Program-made: the position numbers and the translations under genes
Shown: positions 28,927 through 36,687 of the stretch, in pieces
Position numbering within the stretch: position 1 is the stretch's first letter
Layout of the letters: every line of letters starts with the position of its first letter
Source of the DNA: Staphylococcus simulans
Lineage (GTDB): Bacteria > Bacillota > Bacilli > Staphylococcales > Staphylococcaceae
Direction: 5' to 3'
Length of the DNA: 64,000 nt
Assembly (NCBI RefSeq): GCF_002994445.1
Contig: NZ_MRZJ01000006.1
Location: 1-64,000, forward strand
The notes under the pieces: generated by a model
The model's input: the letters and a program-made list of their open reading frames with translations, nothing else
Told to the model about the DNA's origin: nothing
The model's database searches: none

Positions 28927-29078
28927 AAATAATCTACATCTCCTTTTTTATGTCGTCTAAATATATAGAAAGGCTGAATTATAGCTGGAAATTTAAGACT
29001 CAGCCTGTACAATATGGAATATAAATAAACTACTGTGTAGATTAAACTATACTGTATATATGAGAGGGAGGCAATGAA
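28927..29078. promoter_or_regulatory. Divergent farR/farE control region with candidate operators
   Basis: A near-perfect palindrome TAGATTAAACTA (29038-29049) overlaps a likely -10 hexamer TATACT (29048-29053) of the exporter gene. A second half-site, TAATCTA (28930-28936, TAGATTA on the minus strand), sits between the ribosome-binding site and start of the regulator. An imperfect palindrome TCTAAATATATAGA lies at 28956-28969. As I recall, the S. aureus FarR operators contain a TAGWTTA motif, which both sites match. This placement would let the regulator control both genes. Confidence 0.55.
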
Positions 29079-31589
29079 TTGGCAAATTTTCTATATAAAC
29101 TCGGGTCATTTATCGCGAAGCATAAATGGTGGGCTATAGTCACATGGATTGTAGTATTATTGGCTGTTATCGTACCGATGACATTTAATGCGCCGAAATT
29201 TGATAATGATATCAAAATGACTGGGTTGAAATCGATAGATACGAATAAGAAAATTGAAAAGCATTTCGATATAGATAGTGAAAAAGCAACCATACGTGTT
29301 GTTATGAAATCTCATACTAAAGACGGCATCGTTAAAGAAGGTGTCATGAAAGATGTGAAACAAACGCTTGATGACATTAAGGAAGATGACAAGCATGTTG
29401 AAAAGGTCTCAGATCCTTATAAGAATAAACAAATCAGCAAAGATAAAACGACCTTGTTTACAGATATTCAATATGATTTAAGTATGACATCGATTGAAGA
29501 TAAAAACATAGATAAAGTCAAAGATCACTTAGATGATTTAAAAGGTAAGCATAATATACAAACGGAATTAACAGGCAACGGTATGAGCGGTAATGTTGAA
29601 GTCGGCGGTATGTCAGAAGTAATCGGTATTGTTGTGGCATTTATCGTACTTCTTATTACATTTGGTTCCTTTGTCGCAGCAGGTCTGCCGATTATTTCTG
29701 CGGTCCTTGGTTTAGTCACAAGTGTCGGTATTATCGGATTTATGACGCATTTTACAGATATACCGAATGTCACATTGACATTGGCGGTAATGATAGGACT
29801 AGCAGTCGGAATCGACTATGCACTCTTCATTCTCTTCCGTTACAGACAAATTATTAAAAATGAATCCAATGTTCCTAAAGCAGTAGGCTTAGCGCTAGGG
29901 ACAGCCGGCGGAGCTGTTATTTTCGCAGGACTGACTGTCATTATCGCAGTTTGCGGTCTTGGTTTAGTCGGTATTAAGTTCTTAGGTATTATGGGTTATA
30001 TGTCAGCAATCAGTGTACTCTTTGCGGTCTTAAGTGCATTGACACTGGTACCTGCATTGATTAGCTTATTCCATAAATATATTCGTCCTAAAATCGAAGG
30101 ACAAGGCCGTAAATCAGCAGATACAGGATGGTCTAAATTTATAGTCAAAAGTCCATTAGCTGCGGTGCTGATCGGTTTGATTATTTTAGTTACAGTTTCT
30201 GTACCTGTAGCGCATATGCGCTTAGGGATTCCTGATGACGGTGTTAAACCTGAAAGTACGACACAAAAGAAAGCTTATGACATTATGAGTGATAAATTCG
30301 GAGAAGGCTTTAATGGTCAAATTCCGATGATTATCAATGTGAAAGATAAAAAAGATAATCCGCAAGCTATGCAGAAGGATTTAAAACAACTTATGGGCGA
30401 CATCAATGATATGGACAATGTGGAATTAGTTTCACCGCCGCAAATGAGTAAACATAATGACTATGCTTTAATTACGGTTATTCCAAAAAATGGTCCGCAA
30501 GCAAAAAGTACAGATGACTTAGTAAAAGATTTAAGAGATTATTATGATGATGCAAAAGATAAATATGGTTTCTTAACTGAAATCTCAGGTACCAATGTGA
30601 TCAACATTGATATGTCTAAGAAACTCAATGACGCAATTCCAGTCTTTGCGGGCATTATTGTCTTATTAGCTTTTGTGTTATTAATGCTCGTCTTTCGTTC
30701 GATTATCATTCCGCTTAAAGCGGTACTCGGTTTCATCTTATCCTTAACAGCAACACTCGGCTTTACGACATTAGTGATGCAAGACGGCTTTATGAAAGAG
30801 GTGCTCGGCATTCATGAAACAGCACCGGTATTAGCATTCTTGCCAGTCATTGTCATTGGTATATTATTCGGTCTTGCGATGGACTATGAAGTGTTCTTAA
30901 TGTCTCGGGTACATGAAGAATACAGCAGAACCCGCGATAATGTGCATGCGATCAAAGTCGGATTGAAAGAAAGCGGTCCGGTTATCATTGCAGCAGCTTT
31001 GATTATGTTCAGTGTCTTCTTAGCCTTTGTGACACAAGAAGATGTAATGATTAAAACTATGGGTATTGCTTTAGCTTTCGGGGTACTGTTTGATGCCTTT
31101 GTGGTAAGATTGATGATTATTCCGGCATTGACATTGCTCTTTGGCAAGGCTTCATGGTATCTGCCGGCATGGTTGAACCGTATCTTGCCTAAATTCGATA
31201 TTGAAGGACATGCTTTATCATCTATGATGACGCATGAAACATATATACCGGAACAATCATCGCAAGTGCAGCAAAATTCTGCAGTAGTGTCTCAAGTATC
31301 CTCTCAAACACACGAACTTTACCATGCATTGCGTCAGCAATCCAACTCGGATGATGTGTTATATGCGGCGTTGTTAATGTATGCGAAAACGCATCATAAA
31401 GACATTTATCATAGATTTGCGGGTGGGTCTGATACAGCACATCCAAAACCGACAACAGCACCAAGCATGGACAAGGATTCAAAAGAACAACAAGCACTAT
31501 ATGACTTGCTTCAAAGTCAAAACCGAAATATCAGCGAGATGAACGCAATCATTAAACAATTCATGGAAAAGGACAATCGTAATCATTAG
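29079..31589 (+). CDS. farE: MMPL/RND-family exporter, FarE-like
   Basis: 836 residues with two copies of the RND/MMPL plan: an N-terminal membrane helix (KWWAIVTWIVVLLAVIVPMTF), an extracellular loop, then a cluster of helices containing GLAVGIDYALFILFRYR; in the second half a matching cluster contains GLAMDYEVFLMSRVHEEY. The Asp-Tyr pairs in these helices are the proton-relay residues of MMPL transporters. A roughly 140-residue cytoplasmic C-terminal tail is rich in Gln/Ser. The start is TTG, seven bases after GAGGGAGG; the nearby ATG is in another frame. The divergent TetR gene suggests induction by a hydrophobic ligand, probably fatty acids as for S. aureus FarE. It has its own terminator downstream. 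Confidence 0.87.
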   Translation: MANFLYKLGSFIAKHKWWAIVTWIVVLLAVIVPMTFNAPKFDNDIKMTGLKSIDTNKKIEKHFDIDSEKATIRVVMKSHTKDGIVKEGVMKDVKQTLDDIKEDDKHVEKVSDPYKNKQISKDKTTLFTDIQYDLSMTSIEDKNIDKVKDHLDDLKGKHNIQTELTGNGMSGNVEVGGMSEVIGIVVAFIVLLITFGSFVAAGLPIISAVLGLVTSVGIIGFMTHFTDIPNVTLTLAVMIGLAVGIDYALFILFRYRQIIKNESNVPKAVGLALGTAGGAVIFAGLTVIIAVCGLGLVGIKFLGIMGYMSAISVLFAVLSALTLVPALISLFHKYIRPKIEGQGRKSADTGWSKFIVKSPLAAVLIGLIILVTVSVPVAHMRLGIPDDGVKPESTTQKKAYDIMSDKFGEGFNGQIPMIINVKDKKDNPQAMQKDLKQLMGDINDMDNVELVSPPQMSKHNDYALITVIPKNGPQAKSTDDLVKDLRDYYDDAKDKYGFLTEISGTNVINIDMSKKLNDAIPVFAGIIVLLAFVLLMLVFRSIIIPLKAVLGFILSLTATLGFTTLVMQDGFMKEVLGIHETAPVLAFLPVIVIGILFGLAMDYEVFLMSRVHEEYSRTRDNVHAIKVGLKESGPVIIAAALIMFSVFLAFVTQEDVMIKTMGIALAFGVLFDAFVVRLMIIPALTLLFGKASWYLPAWLNRILPKFDIEGHALSSMMTHETYIPEQSSQVQQNSAVVSQVSSQTHELYHALRQQSNSDDVLYAALLMYAKTHHKDIYHRFAGGSDTAHPKPTTAPSMDKDSKEQQALYDLLQSQNRNISEMNAIIKQFMEKDNRNH

Positions 31590-31630
31590 CACAAAATAAA
31601 TCACCTGTATAGAATCCAATCATTTTATTG

Positions 31631-31660
31631 AAAGCTGGCCGTTTCAGGCCGGCTTTTTTG
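31631..31660 (+). terminator. Terminator of the MMPL exporter gene
   Basis: Ten-pair stem AAAGCTGGCC / GGCCGGCTTT with loop GTTTCA and a T-run. Confidence 0.85.
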
Positions 31661-31742
31661 TGTTCATTTCAAAACTTAATAGCATCATGATATAATTTTC
31701 TTTAAAATATCATTGGGTAATCAAGAAAGAGAGAAGGATACT

Positions 31743-33242
31743 ATGCTATATACAATCACTTCAACATTGCCGCCGGATCATGGCGGCAGGACGAAAGCAT
31801 TGTTAAAGAGAATTAAGTTTCTTTATGGAGAGTTAGGGATTCAACAAACCATCCTAACGACAAATTACAACATAGAATATCCGCAAGTATTATCAGAATT
31901 CAGAGCACAGGGGATTTTGAATTCAGCAACCGAAGTTATTAATATTTATGACTGGCTGTCTGGCTTTAATTTGTTCAATATTCCAAAAACACGTTTTAAA
32001 CATCAATTTAAATATGCTGAACAGCCTGTTCGTTTATCTGGCTATACCTCTAAGACGAATAAAAAAGGAGACGTTGTGCGTTATTATGATGCAAAGACAG
32101 AAACATATTTAATGTATCGCAAGTATTATCAAGACTCAGACGTAGTAAAGTTTGAAGATATGATGTCTCCAGATACAAAACATAAGCTGATCCGCTATGA
32201 ATATAATCCGTACGGTTATTTGCATAAAGAAAGCCGCTATGCAGCCGCAAACAATATAAAAGTTTCAGAAATACTGTATGATTTGGACGGCAATGCTTAT
32301 TGTCAAAAATTCTTTGAAACCAGCAAGCCGCATCAAGCACATACGATTTTACTGCTGCATCAAGGGCGAATTACACATAGTTTCAAATCAGATAAAGCAC
32401 TCTTTGCTTATTTCTATAATGAATTATTCAAGGACGGAGATATTGTCTTTAATGATGCGCGTTTGCTTGATCGTCCGCTGCTTGATACACAACATGATAT
32501 TAAACGTTTAATGGTCTTTCACAGTACGCATTTAACAGAAGAAGGGAACATAAAAGGTTCATTCAAAACAGCACTTCTAAATCCTCAGCACGTCGCCTAT
32601 TATTTAGTGCTGACAGAGCAGCAGAAAGCAGATATTCTTGCTGAAACAGATGTGCCGAAAAATCAGATTGCAGTTATGCCGCACTTCATAGAAGCGAGTG
32701 AACTGAAGGAAGTTGAAAGGAAGAATCAGTTTGTTTATTTAGGGCGTTTCTCTAAAGAAAAACAAATCGACCATATTGTTAAAGCATTTAAAACTTTTAA
32801 AGATAACGGTTATTCAACAAAATTAAAGCTTTATGGTGCAGTGCCAGGGGCAGAACGTGATAAAATTGAACAATGCATTAAAGACAATCAGCTAGAAACA
32901 GAGGTTGAAATCAAAAGTTTCACGTCTCATCCGAATCAAATCTTTCGAGAATCGCTGGCATCCTTCTTAACAAGTACGTATGAAGGTTTCGGTCTAGCGA
33001 TGATGGAAAGCATTAATGAAGGATGTCCAGTGATTGCTTATGATGTCCGTTATGGTCCGAATGAAGTGATTATCGACGGCGAGAACGGGTATTTAATAGA
33101 GCCCAATAATATAAAACAATTAGCACAAGCAATGATGCGGGCAGCAGATCAGCCGCTCAAAGCTGTGCACACACGAGAAAAGTTGACGCCAGAAGCCGCA
33201 AAAAATAATTTTGAAGCATTGTTCCAAGCTCTGGTAGAATAG
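31743..33242 (+). CDS. GT4 glycosyltransferase of the TagE/TarM type
   Basis: About 499 residues from the ATG at 31743 (MLYTITSTLPPDHGGRTKALLKRI), which follows GAGAAGG at good spacing; a TTG at 31713 would add ten residues and has no site. The N-terminal half resembles the beta-sheet extension of TagE/TarM-like enzymes (repeated RYYDAKTETYLMYRKYY and YNPYGYLHKESRY elements). The C-terminal GT-B half has FVYLGRFSKEKQIDHIVKAF and the E-x7-E region STYEGFGLAMMESINEGCPVIAYDV. Such enzymes glycosylate wall teichoic acid or related polymers in the cytoplasm. The next gene encodes a TagF-type polymerase, so the pair probably makes and decorates a glycerol-phosphate polymer. Confidence 0.85.
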   Translation: MLYTITSTLPPDHGGRTKALLKRIKFLYGELGIQQTILTTNYNIEYPQVLSEFRAQGILNSATEVINIYDWLSGFNLFNIPKTRFKHQFKYAEQPVRLSGYTSKTNKKGDVVRYYDAKTETYLMYRKYYQDSDVVKFEDMMSPDTKHKLIRYEYNPYGYLHKESRYAAANNIKVSEILYDLDGNAYCQKFFETSKPHQAHTILLLHQGRITHSFKSDKALFAYFYNELFKDGDIVFNDARLLDRPLLDTQHDIKRLMVFHSTHLTEEGNIKGSFKTALLNPQHVAYYLVLTEQQKADILAETDVPKNQIAVMPHFIEASELKEVERKNQFVYLGRFSKEKQIDHIVKAFKTFKDNGYSTKLKLYGAVPGAERDKIEQCIKDNQLETEVEIKSFTSHPNQIFRESLASFLTSTYEGFGLAMMESINEGCPVIAYDVRYGPNEVIIDGENGYLIEPNNIKQLAQAMMRAADQPLKAVHTREKLTPEAAKNNFEALFQALVE

Positions 33243-33331
33243 AAAGCATGTGAAAAAAATATGCATCACAAAACGTTATGCGTAGAAATGTGACAGAACA
33301 CATAGATAAAAAGTAAGGAGTTCCTAATACC

Positions 33332-35497
33332 ATGAATGAGTTAACGGTAATTATCACATACTACAACAAAGAAGAGTATATTCAAGCTTGTATTGACAGC
33401 TTGAAACACCAACGCAATCAAGATTTTGATATGATTATTGTCAATGATGGTTCCAAAGATGGTTCTAAAGCTATTTTAGACGAAGCATTGAAAGACTATG
33501 ACAAGAACGTTCAAGTTATTGATTTTGACAACAACCAAGGACATGCCCATGCACGTAATGTTGCAATGGAACATGTGCAAACACCCTATTTTATGTTCTT
33601 AGATGCGGATGATGAATTAGCATCTTATGCGATTCAATATTATCTTAAGCATGTGAACGGCTTAGATGCACTGATTGCGCCGATTAATAACTTTACATTG
33701 AATCAGCCGCAATATATTGATCAGAATAAAATCAGATTAGAATATATGAACACGAAAACGAACCCGAATTCATTCTTAAGAAAGAACACAGCATGTAATA
33801 TTTTATTCAAAACATCGATTGTACGTGCACATCACATTGAATTCGATGAAAATTTGAAGACATATATTGATAATTCATTTGTTGTGAATTACATCAATTA
33901 TGCAGAGCGCTTTGTACGTATTTTAGGTTTCCCATTCTACTTCAGAGGGGAAGTTTATGATCCGTTTGAAACAGAACAGCTGACGCAGCAAAGTTTCGAT
34001 CAGTTATTCGAAGATTATGCGGATGCTTATCTTCAAACAATAAGCAAAACCAAAAATAAAAAAGTACGCCAATTTATGACTAAGAAATTGTCTTCTCAAA
34101 TCCGCAAAGGTTTCGACCCTGCGAACAGAGAGAATATAAAGCATTACAAAGCACATCAAGATACGTTGATTCGTCTTGCGAAAAAATCAAAATGGTCATT
34201 GCTAAATGAAGGCGGCACATTATTTAAAATAGAAATGCTTGCTTTGATGTTTAATCAGCCTGACTTTGCCTATTCATTGAACAAATACCGCGGTATGCTG
34301 CGCCATGTGAAAAATATTGTACTGAGAAATAAAAGCAAAAACCGCTCGATGTATCAGTTAACAGACCAGCAAGAAAATGTGTCTGATCAAACCATTGTAT
34401 TTGAAACATTCGGCGGTAAGAACTACAGTGATAGTCCAAAGTATATTTATGAATATATGCAGAAGTATTATCCGTACTATAACTATGTATGGGTATTGAA
34501 AAACCCAGATAAAACTTATGTGCCTGGTAATGCACAAAAAGTTAAAAAAGGTTCAAAAGCATACTATGAAGCGTATTCTAAAGCACGTTACTGGGTCGCA
34601 AATGCCAGAACACCATTGTATTTGAATAAAAAAGCGAACCAAACTTATATTCAAACATGGCATGGAACACCTTTAAAACGTTTGGCAAATGATATGAAAG
34701 TCGTACGTATGCCGGGTACAACAACACCTGCTTATAAACGTAATTTCAGAGAAGAAACAGAACGTTGGGATTATTTAGTTTCACCGAACCGTTATTCTAC
34801 TGAAATCTTTGAATCAGCGTTCTGGATGGATAGAGAACGTATTCTTGAAATCGGCTATCCGCGTAACGATGTCCTCGTAAATCGTTACAATGATACAGCG
34901 TATATCGAAGAGATTCGCGAGAAACTTAATATTCCTGCAGGTAAAAAAGTTATTACGTACGCACCGACATGGCGCGATGATGAATTTATTAAAAAAGGCA
35001 AGTATACGTTCCAGCTTAAAATCGATTTAGAGAACCTTTATGAACAGCTTGGCGACGACTATGTCATCTTATTACGTATGCATTATCTGATTGCGAATGC
35101 CTTAGACTTAACAGGTTATGAAGACTTTGCGATAGATGTTTCTAACTATGATGATGTTTCAGAAATCTTCTTGATTTCAGATGCCTTGATTACGGATTAT
35201 TCATCAGTGATGTTCGATTACGGCATTTTGAAACGTCCGCAATTCTTCTTTGCTTATGATATTGAAAAATATGATAAAGGCTTGCGCGGTTTCTACATGG
35301 ATTATAAAAACGACTTGCCGGGTCCTATCTTTACAGATCCGCATGCCCTGGCAGAAAGCTTAAAAGACTTGCCGAAAGTTCAAGCACAATATCAAGATAA
35401 AATCGATGCATTCTATAATCGTTTCTGCAGTATTGAAAACGGTCAAGCTTCAAAATATATCGGTGAAATGATTCATGAAGGAATTGAAAAAGAATAG
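33332..35497 (+). CDS. Bifunctional GT2 glycosyltransferase / CDP-glycerol glycerophosphotransferase (TagF-like)
   Basis: 721 residues with two domains. Residues about 1-220 are a GT-A family 2 domain (LTVIITYYNKEEYIQACIDSL, IVNDGSKDGS, FLDADDE as DxD). Residues about 350-715 are a CDP-glycerol:poly(glycerophosphate) glycerophosphotransferase domain, with TWHGTPLKRLANDM, YAPTWRDDEF and ALITDYSSVMFDYG. This fusion is common in staphylococci and related to TagF/TarF of wall teichoic acid synthesis; it acts at the cytoplasmic membrane. It is paired with the TagE/TarM-like gene 90 bases upstream. The GT2 domain suggests that the polymer carries sugar in the backbone or as substituent. The ribosome-binding site TAAGGAG precedes the ATG. 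Confidence 0.9.
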   Translation: MNELTVIITYYNKEEYIQACIDSLKHQRNQDFDMIIVNDGSKDGSKAILDEALKDYDKNVQVIDFDNNQGHAHARNVAMEHVQTPYFMFLDADDELASYAIQYYLKHVNGLDALIAPINNFTLNQPQYIDQNKIRLEYMNTKTNPNSFLRKNTACNILFKTSIVRAHHIEFDENLKTYIDNSFVVNYINYAERFVRILGFPFYFRGEVYDPFETEQLTQQSFDQLFEDYADAYLQTISKTKNKKVRQFMTKKLSSQIRKGFDPANRENIKHYKAHQDTLIRLAKKSKWSLLNEGGTLFKIEMLALMFNQPDFAYSLNKYRGMLRHVKNIVLRNKSKNRSMYQLTDQQENVSDQTIVFETFGGKNYSDSPKYIYEYMQKYYPYYNYVWVLKNPDKTYVPGNAQKVKKGSKAYYEAYSKARYWVANARTPLYLNKKANQTYIQTWHGTPLKRLANDMKVVRMPGTTTPAYKRNFREETERWDYLVSPNRYSTEIFESAFWMDRERILEIGYPRNDVLVNRYNDTAYIEEIREKLNIPAGKKVITYAPTWRDDEFIKKGKYTFQLKIDLENLYEQLGDDYVILLRMHYLIANALDLTGYEDFAIDVSNYDDVSEIFLISDALITDYSSVMFDYGILKRPQFFFAYDIEKYDKGLRGFYMDYKNDLPGPIFTDPHALAESLKDLPKVQAQYQDKIDAFYNRFCSIENGQASKYIGEMIHEGIEKE

Positions 35498-35508
35498 TCA
35501 TCAGCATA

Positions 35509-35535
35509 AAACTGTCCATTCGGGCAGTTTTTTTG
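35509..35535 (+). terminator. Terminator after the TagF-like gene
   Basis: Stem AAACTGTCC / GGGCAGTTT with loop ATTC and following T-run, twelve bases after the stop. Confidence 0.85.
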
Positions 35536-35581
35536 CGTTGATAGACCTATTTGAGGCTATAGTAAGTATGAGGTGAAAGCT

Positions 35582-36154
35582 ATGAGCCGCACAAAAACAA
35601 AAGTTATCTATACAATCGGGCATTCTAATCATGATGAGACTACCTTTTTAGAGATGCTGCAAGCGTATGATATTAAAGTCTTAGCGGATATACGTGCATT
35701 TACAAAGAGCCGCAAACATCCGCAATTTAAAGATGACAATATGAAAGCATGGCTGAGTAAGGCAGGCATCACTTATCAGCAATTTCCGTTATTAGGCGGA
35801 CGCAGACAGCCGAGTGAAACAATTGGCCGCAGTTTGAACAGCGGATGGCAGAATGAATCCTTTCATAATTATGCCGATTATACGTTAACAGATGATTTTA
35901 AATCTGGTATCCAAGCATTAGAAGAAACTGCACAAAGTAAACCTGTTGCATATATGTGTTCAGAACATCATCCTGCACGCTGTCATCGTCTTATCGTCAG
36001 CAACTATTTAGCTGCACATGGATGGGATGTGTATCATATTATGCAGAATAACAAGGGAGAAATCATTGCAACACCACACAAGCTAGGACAATGGGGCGCA
36101 ATGCCGATTATTGAAGATGACGGTGAAGTAGTCTATCCGAAGGAAACAGATTAA
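35582..36154 (+). CDS. DUF488-family protein
   Basis: About 190 residues from the ATG at 35582, which follows GAGGTG at proper distance (a GTG at 35573 overlaps that site and is less likely). The family hallmarks are YTIGHSNHDETTFLEMLQAYDIKVLADIRAF near the N-terminus and the cysteine motif MCSEHHPARCHRLIVSNYL in the C-terminal third. DUF488 proteins are widespread, of unsettled function, and the conserved Cys-His cluster suggests a nuclease, thiol or metal site. It is a single-gene unit with its own terminator. Confidence 0.88.
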   Translation: MSRTKTKVIYTIGHSNHDETTFLEMLQAYDIKVLADIRAFTKSRKHPQFKDDNMKAWLSKAGITYQQFPLLGGRRQPSETIGRSLNSGWQNESFHNYADYTLTDDFKSGIQALEETAQSKPVAYMCSEHHPARCHRLIVSNYLAAHGWDVYHIMQNNKGEIIATPHKLGQWGAMPIIEDDGEVVYPKETD

Positions 36155-36167
36155 AGCACTCGTGTTT

Positions 36168-36193
36168 AGACAGGTCATGCCTGTCTATTTTTT
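36168..36193 (+). terminator. Terminator of the DUF488 gene
   Basis: Seven-pair perfect stem AGACAGG / CCTGTCT, loop TCATG, then ATTTTTTAT. Confidence 0.8.
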
Positions 36194-36294
36194 ATGAAAA
36201 AATTAAAAAATTGCTGCAATTGTGTGGCAATCTTTTATAAAAAATGAGATCCTGCATATAAGTAGTGAAATAATTACGTGAGCGGAGGATACAT

Positions 36295-36687
36295 ATGAAA
36301 AAGTTAATCAGAGTTGTAGGTGCAGTGATAGAGCACCAAGGTAAAATTTTATGTGCACAACGCAGTGAACAAATGAGCTTGCCGTTATTATGGGAATTTC
36401 CAGGCGGTAAAATTGAACAAGGCGAAACAGATATTGAAGCGTTAAAACGTGAAATTCAAGAAGAAATGAAATGTGATTTAGAAGTAGGGGAAAAGGTAAC
36501 TACTACCCCGCATGAATATGATTTTGCGATTATCGAATTGACAACGTATCGTTGTACGTTACAGAAAACAATGCCGACATTAACTGAACATAGCCAAATT
36601 CAATGGTTAGCACCTGAGGATTTACATCAATTAGAATGGGCGCCGGCAGATATTCCTGCAGTCGACTTACTTGTTGAACAAGGGTAA
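36295..36687 (+). CDS. Nudix hydrolase, MutT-like (deoxy)nucleoside triphosphate pyrophosphohydrolase
   Basis: 130 residues. The Nudix box is GGKIEQGETDIEALKREIQEEM, complete except that the glycine after EE is replaced (EEMKCDL). The N-terminus (VVGAVIEHQGKILCAQRS) and the ELTTYRC strand match the MutT/CTP-pyrophosphohydrolase subgroup that sanitises oxidised or non-canonical nucleotides. The ribosome-binding site GCGGAGGA precedes the ATG. The last base of its stop is the first base of the next start (TAATG), so it is translationally coupled to the helicase. Confidence 0.88.
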   Translation: MKKLIRVVGAVIEHQGKILCAQRSEQMSLPLLWEFPGGKIEQGETDIEALKREIQEEMKCDLEVGEKVTTTPHEYDFAIIELTTYRCTLQKTMPTLTEHSQIQWLAPEDLHQLEWAPADIPAVDLLVEQG

